Assembly (NCBI RefSeq): GCF_009389715.1
Contig: NW_024067684.1
Span: forward strand, 558,001-622,000
DNA length: 64,000 nucleotides
Direction: 5' to 3'
Source of the DNA: Phoenix dactylifera
Lineage: Eukaryota > Streptophyta > Magnoliopsida > Arecales > Arecaceae
Below are positions 1 to 12,300 of this stretch, piece by piece; the first letter of the stretch is position 1; each line of letters begins with the position of its first letter. The translations under genes were made by a program, and so were the position numbers. The notes beneath the pieces were generated by a model that was not told where the DNA came from, did not search any database, and was given only the letters and a program-made list of their open reading frames with translations.

Positions 1-374
1 TTCCTTGCGTAAAGAAGCCAGTGCAAGACAACAAGCACTCATCATTCAGAATGCTACATGGCAACAATATAACTAATAAGCTTCCTGCTGAATGTTGATC
101 CAAAAACTGTAACACTGACACAGGCTTCAAATGCTGATCAAGCATTATCGCCCATTTTGAAAGATTAAATTACTTTACAGCACCAAATTTGGAAATGGTA
201 AGAGGCCATGACAGTTTAATTATCAACTACCCTGCAGAATTTTTGATTTAATTTACATAACAGAACTTCTTACACGATCTCACCATGTATTTGTCGTACA
301 GTTATTTCAGGATACTGCAGATGTTCAATAACTTAAAGAAACAAGAAGCTACTAAGATGATATCACCAGAAATT

Positions 375-3300
375 CTAATTTTGCTGTTTATTTTCATAAG
401 CTTGAATTCTGCTCTCCAGCTGCATTAAACAAAAAAAGTCCATGAGAAAACCAGAGATTAATAAACAGGTAACTAAACTCAACTAAGCCTTAACCTCAAA
501 CTAGTTGGGGTCAGCTAAGATGAATAAACCGGTACACAAATTTAATAAGGTACAAGTATCTCAAAACAGTTTTGCTAATTATAAAACTAATGATGAAAAC
601 ATTCGAGGAAAATCCACTAAACCATCTCACTACTGATTCCCTGCATTCGGTGTCAGCAGCTGCTGTAAAAACAGATGATGACTAATTCAAGAAAGTTAAT
701 TATAATGTCAACACAACTCCATGTTATCATGGCAATTTTCAAAATTAACTATTTAACACCACTATTAGAAAATTTTCTTAATAGTGCAAGTGTCAACCTC
801 ATTCAGTTATCTAGTAAAGCTGGAAGACAACAAGACTTGAAGAAAATGCAGCAGCACCCTTTATAAGGAATGCACTTAAGGGCTCATAAGAAGGGCTCAA
901 CGATCATAATTTAAACCAATTAAATAACAGCATCTCTAATGAGGAATGCAAGTAAGCAGTGTTACCTCATGTCCAGCTCCGAAAATCCATGTTGGATATC
1001 TATCTGACTTGGATACATATCGGATACTTAGATACTTACGACGTTTTTTTAGTAGACACTTTTAAAAATTAGAAAAAAGTTGGACTCTTCCAACAATGAG
1101 TGAGTTAAACTCTTTCAATAACGAATTTGATCCTCAAATTTGATATTAGAAGCGAGTAGTTGTTCTTTTTCGAAATTTTTTAAGAATGCGAACATTATAA
1201 CATCTTTGCAAAATATTAGTTTGTTACTAGCCTTAAATTAATTAGAAAGTTCAAAAGAGAGAAAAGTATATTAAAAGATCTTAGCAAATAGTGCCTTTCT
1301 AATGTTTTCCTTTTAATGTTTAAATAGATAACATTTAAAGGTATAAATATATAATTTAGTTAAATTTATATGTTATTCTAAGTTCCCATATCTCTCTTCT
1401 ATTAAAAGATCTTAGCAAATAGTGCCTTTCTATTTAATTTATATTAAAAGATCTTAGCAAATAGTGCCTTTCTAATGTTTTCCTTTTAATGTTTAAATAG
1501 ATAACATTTAAAGGTATAAATATATAATTTAGATAAATTTATATGTTATTCTAAGTTCCCATATCTCTCTTCTATTATATTATATGGAGGCTCAGTTGTG
1601 CAAACTTCTCCATTCGCCATATAGACACAAATATTAATCGTGCCAGTATTAATATGTTTGGTCATCATTAAAGATCACTGCTTACATGCAATAAAAATTT
1701 GACTATTAAAGCTTTCTTATTATAATGTGTTATATTGTTATATTGCATTTCAAAAATAGTTGGAAAAAGAAAAAAATCCGCATCACACAGGGTTCATATT
1801 AAATATGCCAGTTGTTGACGCTCAAAATTCGAACTGACAGATGGACAGGCTGACAAGTGAGCTGCTTTGTTCGGTAGAGTTGGAGAAGTGTAGCGCGGCG
1901 CTGGAGTTATTCTACAACCACATAAAACGATCAGGAGGTCACTAGAAACATGTCCAACTGAGGATCCTCCGATGCTTTAGTTAGTTTTGAGAGGAAATAG
2001 GAGAGGTAAAAGAGAGGTAGAAATTTCAGAATATGGTGATGGGAGCTTCCTTTGTTGTACCGAGGGATCCCCGTGCTAGATATTTATAGAGAAAGGGATG
2101 CGAATCTGCATGATTAGGGCTCTGAGATTTGCGAACGAGCAATTGAGCTCTTTCCATATTTGCTAATTGGGGCGGTGGGGATATTCCTTTTTAGGTGCGC
2201 TATAATTAAGCACTTTTCTTATCTATTGGTCAGTTACAATATTCTTTTTTGGACGGATTGAGATTGCACCAAGCTATAACAATCGCTAATTATTTGAAGA
2301 TTTGCTTGACTGTTGATTTCATTGGACGCCTATTGTCGTTCGATTCGGCAAGCTAAGCTGTCATGCGATATTTTAGGGATTGAAAATCCAAGCCATATCA
2401 CTTGCCCCCCACTTTTGAGCCCAAGCTGTACTTGCTCGACTCAAATGAAGTAGTTAAATCATTTGTCGAGTGAGCCAACAGAGCTAAATTTGAGTTGTTA
2501 GATCAACCTTGGGCACTCCAAAAAAACTGCATTCAATGACAGGCATGATTCCACAGATCGGTTTTGTTTTTGAAGCATCGCATATACGGGTAAAATTTTT
2601 GCCGCTACCATCATTCCTTCTCGCAATTTGATAATGGAACAATCTATGGGAGCGCATAAACCCAAAATGTTGAGTTTGCATGTGGCAGCTGATAGACAAA
2701 TGAGTGGACAGATGATGTGATCAGCATCGTCCGCAGCTCTATATAAGGGGCGGAAGCCTGAGGCGATTCCTCCCACTTTGCAATCGCCTTTCCATCTCTT
2801 GGAGCTATCTATTCCGATGGAAGCTTCCACCCTTTCCCTTCTTTCTTTCTCCATCCTTTCTTCGGCGTCCTTCCATCGGTTATCCTTCATGACGAACTGC
2901 TGTAGGTTGGCTTCCTGATGTTTAGGCGAAACGAAGTTTTATAGCTCGTTTTCCTACGCCTAAGCTGGTCGAGATTTGTTCAGGCTGCCTTGGCAGCTTG
3001 TCTTTGATTTGGACCAATGTGTCGGAGTCCGAGGCAGGAGTTGCCTGCTTTGTGTGGGGATCTTACTCCTCATTCTCAGCTTATTTTGTCAAGGTTGTAG
3101 ACTTGTCCCTTTTTTAGGCATAGGCATATAGGTCGTAGATCAGAGGTTGGAGTTTACTGAGTCCCTATTTAGACCAGATGAGGTCGAGAACTTCAGAGCA
3201 GATTTTTATGGGTGCGTTCATAGTTAGGTCGGACCCTTGTCCCTTGTTCGTAGACAATCTTTGGTCAGTGGGTCATGCCCATGTTATCATTGTTGTGTAG

Positions 3301-6300
3301 TTTGGGTTCCGATCTTGGTGCCTTATTTCCTCCCTACAGAGGCGGGTTATTCAACCCTCCTAGTATTTGGTCGGAGTTCGGCTCTTCATCTCGGTGTCCG
3401 ATTCCCCTCGCCTAAAAAAGATGGATCGTTTGGCTCTCTGGATCTTTGGTTATTTGTTCGGACTTCGACTCTTCGTCTCGATGCCTGGTTCCCCTTGCTT
3501 GGAAAGGTGAATTGTTTGGCTCACCAGGAATTCTATCGATTAGGTTTTTTGGATAGCTAGCATCTGGTTGATCAAGCCGAGCATACTTCTTCCCATTCGA
3601 GCCTAGCCTTGACTGGATCTTTCATTGGTTCTTGGCCATTAATAAGCTGGTGGCTTCTCCAAAAGCTCGTCCTAACCTGCGGCGCTCAAGTGCGGCGCTG
3701 TCAGTGGTCTCTTGGAAGACTCATCCAATAGTTCATCCATGATTTGGCTATTCGATATCTTGGGTAGGCCCGCGGGAATAACATATTGGTAATCTCTTGG
3801 GAGACTTGTTCACCCTGTGACGCTTGAGTGTGGTGTCATCGATGGTCCCTTGGGAGACTCACCCAACATTTCGTCCATGCTTTGACGCTTCAGCTTTTTA
3901 GATAGGCCCACAAAAATCTTGACTGGGGGTCTTTGGCAAACTCGCCCGATCCATCGTTATCAAAGATTTCTTGGTCAGCGGTGATGTATCAAAACCAGCA
4001 TTACTCAGCTATTTTGGAGCACAAAGACAAACTTTATTTATTATTAGCAATAACGTATAGAGTTCGAAATTCTCTTACCAGTGGTACACTTGGAGGTTAT
4101 CAGAATTCCATGCCCAAGGTACTGGAGTTCCGTCAGGTTGTTCAAGTCAATATGCATCGGATGACTTCCGCAACTCTGTACGGTCCCTCGCACTTGGGTG
4201 CAAGCTTCCGGCGGTCATCTTGTTAGGCAACCTTGGCTTTTCTGAGGACGAGGTCCTCTTGTCGGAAGAGCTTTGCCTTGACTTGGGAGTTGTAGTATCG
4301 GGCCGCCCGTTGCTGATAGGCAACCATCTTGATCCAAGCTCATTCCTTGACTTCATCCAATAGGTCCAAATCGGCATAGAGGTTCTAGGCATTAGCTTGC
4401 TCGTCATATCTCCACCCAATAGAACGGAATGCCAATCTCCATAGAAATGACGACTTCAGTGCCAAAGGAGATTTTAAGAGGAGTCTCCGATCGGTGTCTG
4501 ATGAATTGTTCGATAGGCCCAAAAAATACTAGGCAGCTCATCTACCCAGAGGCCCTTAGCTTGATCAAGTCTAGTCTTCAAGTTTTGCAAAATAGTGCAA
4601 TTAGTCACCTCAGCTTCTCCATTGGCTTGGGGATGGTCGACTGAGGTGAGCCGATGGTCGATGTCGAGTTCGAAGCAGAATCTCTAAATCGAGCATTATC
4701 AAATTATTGGTCGTTGTTGGTGATGAGAGCCTGAGGAATCCCGAACTGGCAGATAATGGATTTTCAAATGAAGCTGTGCATTATCCTCAGTGATCCGAGC
4801 TAATGGTTTCGCCTCGACCTATTTTATAAAGTAGTTGACAACGACGATAAGGAACTTCCTCTATTCGATAGCTTGTTGGAAGGACAAAGAATGTCCATCC
4901 CTACTCGGCGAATGGCCACGTAATGCCGATCAGAATTAACTCCACAGTCGGTTGGTGCTGAATATTGGCATATCTTTTGCACTAATCGAACTTCTTCATA
5001 AACTTAGCAGCATCTTTCTACAATGTGGGCCAATAAAATCCATGCCTTAGTTCTTTATGCTCTAGGGCCCTGCCCCCTAAATGAGCCTTCATGAACTTCT
5101 CGAAGGGCATACTCGGTCTCAATAGGTTGAAGGCATTGGAGGTATGGCAAAGTAAAAGACCTCTTATATAGTCGGTCGCTGACCAAAGTATACCTAGTAG
5201 CCTGATGCTTGAGTCTACGAGCCTCCTTCTGGTCGATGAGTTCTCCCTCCTTGAGGTAACGAACAATGAGATCCATCCAACTTGGCTCGTCTTTTATTTG
5301 GAGTACTTGGTCATGATTCTCATCAATGCTGGGTTTGTCAAGTGCTTCAAGGTAAGTCTCGCTCAGATCGGAGCATCATGGGCTGGCTAACTTGGATAGG
5401 ACATCCGCCTTCATATTCTCTTTTCGAGGTATCTGTAGAATTTCAAACTTGTCAAAGATAGAGGAAATCTCCTTCATCTTCTATAAGTACTTCACCATTG
5501 TAGAATCTCGGGCTTCATATTCTTCTTGGACCTGATTAACAACGAGCTAGGAGTTGCTATAAGTCTTGAGTTAGGTTATCCCAAAGGTTTGGGCTAACCT
5601 CAATTCGGTGATTAGTGCTTCATATTCTGCTTCATTGTTGGAGATCTTGAAGTTAAACCTTAGGGCATACTCGACCACGACGTCCTCATGGTTGGCGACG
5701 ATCAGCTCAGCTCCACATCCACTTGCATTGGAGGATCCATCAACATGAAGCATCCAAAAGGGTTGTACCTCTGATTCTTGTTGCTCGAGCTCGGCTTCTA
5801 TCCTCAGACTTAGCTTCCTGTAGCATCATGCACTCGACAATGAAGTTGGCTAATGCCTGTACTTTAATAGCTGACCGGTGCTGATAATTTATCGAACTCT
5901 TCAAGCGTCCAGAAACTTCTGGCTTCTGTAATACCTACTTCAATAGTTGATCAGTCATGTCAATGATAGTAAGAGCTTGGAAGTATGGTCGTAACCTCTA
6001 AGTTGAGATCATTAGAGCGTCAGCCATTTTTCCATTCTTGGGTACTTTGTTTTGACACCTGGAAGTAGCTTGCTCACATAATAACAAGCTTCTAATTTCT
6101 GAGCTCTTCCCAAACAAGAACCGATCTAATTGCTGAGAGAGGCAAGTTCTTTGTTTCCTCATCGAATAACAAGCCAATATGAATTGTCTGATTGTCTTCT
6201 TCGTCAAAAACAGGAACAGAGATAAGTTCCTTGGCTAGTTCTCCACACTATTCCTTCTGCTCATGCTGGATGTCTAGATCTTTGATGGGTAATGTCTTCA

Positions 6301-9300
6301 AGGATTTGGTGGTTCTTTTGAGGATGGCGACGTAGCACTATCGAACTACTGCCTCATCACCTCTTAATTCGCCGACTTTGTTGCTCATAGGGAATCTCAT
6401 TATCAAATGGTAGGTTGATAGCACAACTCACATCATGTTTAATCCAGGCTAACCAAGGATTGTGTTGTATGCTGAGGGGACCTTAACAACCAGAATGTCT
6501 AGTGTGACAGTCGCCTGTCGAGGTTTCTGATCAGCTGTGACTGAAATGGTGATTACTCCCTCCACCAGTACAGAGTAACTAGAGAAATTGATCAAACAAG
6601 AGTCAACTCTCCCTAGCCGATCTGCATGCATATTCATTTTCTAGAATGCCTCGTAGAACAAGATATCTGTAGAGCTTTCATTATCTAGTAAAATCCTTCG
6701 TACATCATGGAGGGTCTGTACCCCCTTCAGATTGGCACCTGAGAAAGATGACTTTCTCGAATCTTGGTATCTTCAGGGCCAAGTCCCCACTTTGAGTTGC
6801 TCAAGCATAATTCTTTTGAGCCAACAAACTCGACCGTCCTATTGCAGGTCCTTCTAATATCGTATTAATGACCCTACCATGGGTCGGTGGTATTCCAACT
6901 TCTCCAGTAAGTGCCTATCCCATCGCGCTCCCTCTTCTCGGTGTTGGTTCTCCACGTACTGACCAAGATGTCCTCGGCCGATAAAAGCTTCAATCTTATT
7001 CTTTAGTTTGACGCACTATTCAGTGTCGTGGCCGTGATCCTTGTGAAAATGATAGTATTTTCTAGGATTCTTGATTGCTGATGAGGTCCTTATCTTTAGC
7101 CGCTACAAATATTCCCGACATTCTATCTGGATTCTAGGTATGTTGAGAGGAGTATATCCGTCAAATTTTGATTGTGGGCTATTTGATCATCGACGGTTGT
7201 CCCCTTCGCATATGGGCCTCTTGGTGGGTTCTCTTTCTTCTCGGCCCCTTTTTCTACCCTTTCTAGCTCTATTCTCCTCCTTTCGAGCTGCCATTGCCTC
7301 CTCGATCTTGATATACTTCTTAGCTCGAGACAGCAGCTCGACCAAATCTTTCGAAGTCCTCTTTTTCAAGAAGTAGAAGCAACAAGATTTCAGCCTACTC
7401 TTTGTTGTTCATTCTGTGATCTTCTCATCCAGATCATGAATCTGCAACATCTCCAAGTTGAAGTGGTTGATGTAACTCCTGAGCGACTCGTCTTCCCTCT
7501 GCTTCATTGTGAATAGATTTGTGGTGTCCTTCTGCCTTCGATTGCTCACAAAGTGAGTCACAAACTGTCGATTGAACTAATAAAAAAAAATGAATGGGTT
7601 GTGGTTGGAGGATGGAACACCAAAGGCATGCTGCTTTCCTCAGAGTGGCTAGGAAAGCTCGGCATAAGACTGCATCGATAGCCCCTATAACATTATGAGA
7701 GCCTTAAGCTCTCGAGATGGTCCATCGAATCCGAAATGCCATCATACACCTTGAAATGGGGCATCTGGAATGTCCTTGGCAGCGGTTCGTCCATAATTGC
7801 CTTGGAGAAAGGCAAATTGGTGGTAATTTCCAAATCTTCTCCCTTGTCGGCTTGCCTTTCTCCCAAGGCTTCCATCTTAATATTCATCTCCTCGAATTTT
7901 CGATCGAGGTCAGCCTCTTTTTTAGAGAGCCTTTTTGGCTGGAGGGATTCCAAATCTATCAGATTGGAACACATTTTGGAAAGCCATATCACCGATATTA
8001 AGGATGGAAGTTTCTGCATAGAAGCACTTGTGTAGAGTTATCCATTCACCATGTGGATGCCAATGACACAATGTAATGTCTCACTTTCAGAGATACCCCT
8101 TGAGTATATTTTGTTATATTACTAAGTTGCATATCAAGAATAGTTGGAAAAAAGGGGAAAAAATCGTACCCTATGCATCGCATGGGTTCTATGCTAGTTT
8201 TTCCTATTATTGAGTCAAACATCTGAATGCGTTTTTGAATTTGAATCTTATATTCATGTCAATGCAACACTGCAGGCAGTGCTCACAATAAAGGCCCAGG
8301 ATCACCAATTTAACTAAATTAATTGGGTGTTGAGTCGGAAACCTACATATGAATTTCAATAAAGATAGGCATGAAAACAATCTACTCTACAGAAGACAAT
8401 TTGGTGGTGTGGAACACAAACCATGCTATTTCATATAAGATGACCATTTAACTCCTCCAAGATTTGCATCACTGATGCAGATGCAGGCACCAACAACAAG
8501 GAACAACCTTTCTTTCCGTTTGAGCAAAGTGAAAATGAAGATACTCATCAATGTTGTAGAGTTCACAATTTCAATATGACATCGAGGAAAACTATAATTA
8601 CCCCTTAAGATATCATGTTGTTTCAAGATGCATAATCAAGCATTAGTATTGAAGCCTAAAGTTTTACCAAAAATTCTGGCTTCACTCCTTATAAAGAATA
8701 CATGGAAAAAAGAAAAGGAGGAAGCAAAGTGGAGCCCAACCTAAATATGCAGATGCTAGCAAATCCAAGAACCCCATATTCCAAGGAGGCTTGAGGTTGA
8801 ACTTTAAATTTCTCCATGAAAGGAGAGAGAACAAGTGAAGCAAAGAGAGTTGAAACCTCTAAATATATAAATTAGTTTTCTGTAATCAAAAAATAATTAA
8901 TAGGTGATGGAAACCAAAGAAAGGTTTTCTCAGATATGCTCTCAATTCCAAATGTAAAATTAAAATTAGCATATCAAAATTACCTGCAACATGGTCTCAA
9001 ATTTGCTTCGCAGATGACAATATTCATGCTTGACCACATTCAGAGCCCTCACACACCTGATGAGAAAATGAATTTGCATCAACTTGGGTAAAGGTCCTCA
9101 AATAAATTAGACATAAACACAATAATGCCAGTTACTTTAAAGAGAGTATAAAAGGAAAGTATAAGAGCTGTATCCATAGCAATATCAACTTAAGTATCTT
9201 AAAGGTTTCAAAGATTCAGTAATTAGCTTCACTAAGCTTATTTGATATCTTCAACATTCTACATGCATCAAAATAGTCTCTTCAAATGAATTGGTGTTTA

Positions 9301-12300
9301 TGTTTTTAGTCATTACCTTAATATCATTATATAATTTGAAGTCTTTTTTTTTAAAAAAAAATAATGCTTTGAAAATCCATCTTTCAAATTCATCTATAAA
9401 AATAACATCATGTGCCTAGCAGGCACAACTAAACAAGTGTGTTGCTTCTTTTTCCAAACGGAGAAGGAAAGGAATATATAAGTTAAAGTGGCATATGCAT
9501 TTCAGAAAAAACCTGGAATCCACCCAACTAAAACCACAGAGAACATTTCCATTTTCATCCAAAAACCATTCATAGTTTCCTTGCAAAAAGGAGACGATAT
9601 AAGAAGAAAAATAGGAAGAGATGGTGGTTGGCGGGTTCAAAGTTAAGGTTCATCCTTGAATGAACATAGCTTTAGTTCTGGAGCATCCATTGATTAAATT
9701 TTATTATTGTGGTTCCCCATTTAATAATAAATTCATTAGCTAGCTTTGGGCAGAAACTTGGTTGATCAAGTGGGCGAATATTTGCATATCAGACGAGAAG
9801 AAATAGGTGTTGCCGCATCTTAAGATCCTAATTGTCATGGTTCCACAACATCAGAAGTGATTGTGAAGAAATGCCATTCTAAAAATACTCCACCTCTATT
9901 GCCATTCCGTGACGTCTTTGCTCCTGAAAAGGTCAACGAGATCTATAGAGAATTTTCTCCCAACCAATATAAGAGCTCGAGGTCATTTGCAAGGTTGTCA
10001 AAATGCCTACGCAATGGTCGCTGAAATGCCTAGGCTACAGTCAAGCAGATTGCCTCGAGTTAAAAAATCTCTAAAAATTAATAAATTTTACATTCTTGCC
10101 TTTTATAATCAAGTTATAGCAGATGCATGAATTTTCTTCATAGAAAATACATGGGAAAACACTGTGTTCATTAAATATACCCCAAATTACTAGGTAGCAA
10201 CTAAATTCTATACTATACATAAAGAATCATGGCTGGAATTTAAAGTGATAAATAATATCATGAATAGGCACCCTCCTTAGCATCAAAAAGTGGCGAAGTG
10301 CCAGACTAGGCACCAGCCTAGCTGCTCAGGCAGTTGTCTCACTCAGCAGCTATGAAAGCATGAGGTGCCTAGGCATTGTGGTTGCCCAAGGTCTTGGTGG
10401 GACTGCCTAGGCATGTAGGCACAACACTAGCCATTCACTATTCAAGCACTACTTTCTATAATTTGATGGCTAAGTTATTCCTTTATTTCTAGATCATTTC
10501 TTATTTGTATGATAAGGACAACCCTATTGGCATTATTAAACATTGCCTGCTCCATTACTTTATGATTCATGAAACAGACAACTGGAAAAGAAGTGAATTC
10601 CAGATCAAGCAACCTTCCACCAAAGGAACCTTCCTTTAAGAAACCTATCCAACTACCTCTCTTCATAGATCAGCATCAGATGCATGTGCTACCTCCTTGT
10701 GGACCACTTTCTTTGTACTTTGGCTAGGTGGATGTGTTGCATTTTCCTCTTTTCCTTCAAATATCAATCCTCAAACTTTATTCTACCGACAGCTAACTAG
10801 CCCTCTATTGAGATTTAACCCCTGCTGCACAAGTCAGCTGTTCCAGAGCCTCTTCAAATCATTTGTTTATCTTAACGTTAGTCCACCAAAAGGGGCTAGA
10901 AATAAGAAAATAAAAAAAGGGAAAAAAAAAAGAATATGCCAAAAAGTGCTGTCTCATGCAAAAGAATGAGAACAGTGCATGGAGTTGCAGGTATCACCTC
11001 CACTATGTGCCCTGTGTTGGGGTCAGATAATCAAGATAAAATTCAAAGACAGAGGAAAAGGAAAAACAAAATAGAGTGAAACTTGGAGTCACACATATCA
11101 GAGTTCCCATTATAATAGTATATTGCGGATTCCAATTTGAATTTGGTAAGGAAGTACTCTCAAACTTTCTAGTTTCATATCCTTGGTACCACATTCTTTG
11201 AAAGTCCATCTTTCACACTTCAACTTTAATCAAAACTTAGGTGCAAACTGAAATTTCCAGCAATTTTAATCCTTGTTATCAGAAGGTCCCAAGTCTGGCT
11301 GCTACCTCTCCTATGACGTGTGACATATGAAGGCAAAAAAGACAGATATCCTCAGCACTAGTCTGGTCCCATCAGCATATCTATCTATGCCAGATGATTT
11401 TTTTTTCTAAGGAAAAATTATGTTTATGATGTGACTATAGCAATCAATCACTTCGGCACAGGTTGACTTTAGGTTGACTGTGCACCTAAGGTGGCTAGAC
11501 CCTTTTTTTTTCTTTTTATTGGGCCACTTTTTCAAATAGTATGTTCCCCTTGTAGACCGTTCTACATCACTGGTATTTCCATGTGTTCAAGTAGCAATGC
11601 AGGATGATCTGATAAGAATTTCGTTTTGTGTAATACAGCACACTATTCTTTGATAGTAAATTTTGTCTATAAAACTTAACTGTTTTCTGTCCCGAGGAAT
11701 CACTCATGATTTTAATAAAGCTTTCATAAATACTATGCTGAAGAAATTTTGAGAAAATAGATCTTATGCTAAAAAATGAGAAAGAGAAGATGCATGGAGC
11801 CATCCTAAATTTATACATCATTCAACAAATTTTACAGAATACATTTACCAGGCACGTGCAAAGAAAAGTTGACAAAATTGTAGATTCTGCAAATTGGTGA
11901 GTTTCAGCTGTAGTGAAATGTAAAAAGGCAGGACAGACAACTAATAAAATATCACATAAGTTGCAAAAAAATAGAAAAAGAAAATCCAGTAAGTTGTGTT
12001 TAAAACTAGAATTAGTTTAACATGATGAGTTTGAGAATAATAAAGTAAATTATCTGTGATTTTAGTTTCACACAACTGAAAATATGCTAATACCGACCCT
12101 TCCTTGTTATTCTCCTCACAGAATTGTCGGAACTGAATGCAGGCCAGTTTCACGTTCTGAGCACCCACGCTGCAAAATAGGGACCCCACTTAGAAACATG
12201 TTAGACAAAGTCCTCAATATAGAATGAAGCACAAAATAAGAACTCAGAAGGAGATATCAGATAAATACAATTTATACCCACTAAGTATGATGTTAAACCT

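Larger units (their letters stand above)
3900..8035 (-). mobile_element. Degenerate Ty3/gypsy retrotransposon inside the last AHP intron
   Basis: Minus-strand gag-pol remnant broken by many stops and frameshifts. In reading order: gag-like sequence at 7187-8019 (PLPRTFQMPHFKVYDG, then KKYIKIEEAMAARK), aspartic-protease region at 6449-6640 (DRLGRVDSCL, PSAYNTILG), RNase H at 5571-5753 (DGSSNASGCGAELI, NNEAEYEALI), integrase zinc-binding region at 5018-5276 (LYKRSFTLPYLQCL, YALREVHEG, HGFYWPTL) and integrase C-terminal region at about 4147-4420. Almost no reverse transcriptase lies between protease and RNase H, so it appears deleted. No intact LTR pair was found. The element cannot move by itself. 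Confidence 0.85.
420..8983 (-). other. Last intron of the AHP gene, 8.56 kb, filled by transposon remnants
   Basis: Read on the minus strand, the donor is GTAATT after ...ATGTTGCAG and the acceptor is a T-rich tract ending AATGCAG before CTGGAG. The intron holds an internal tandem duplication (1268-1577), a dead gypsy copy in the same orientation as the host gene (about 3.9-8.0 kb) and two related flanking segments (1597-1815 and 8025-8213). It must be spliced out correctly for the final 14 residues to be made. Confidence 0.8.

Noticed and set aside
2498..2890. A 130-codon minus-strand frame as a gene
   Set aside because: No domain, lies in repeat DNA within an intron, and overlaps another unrelated frame.
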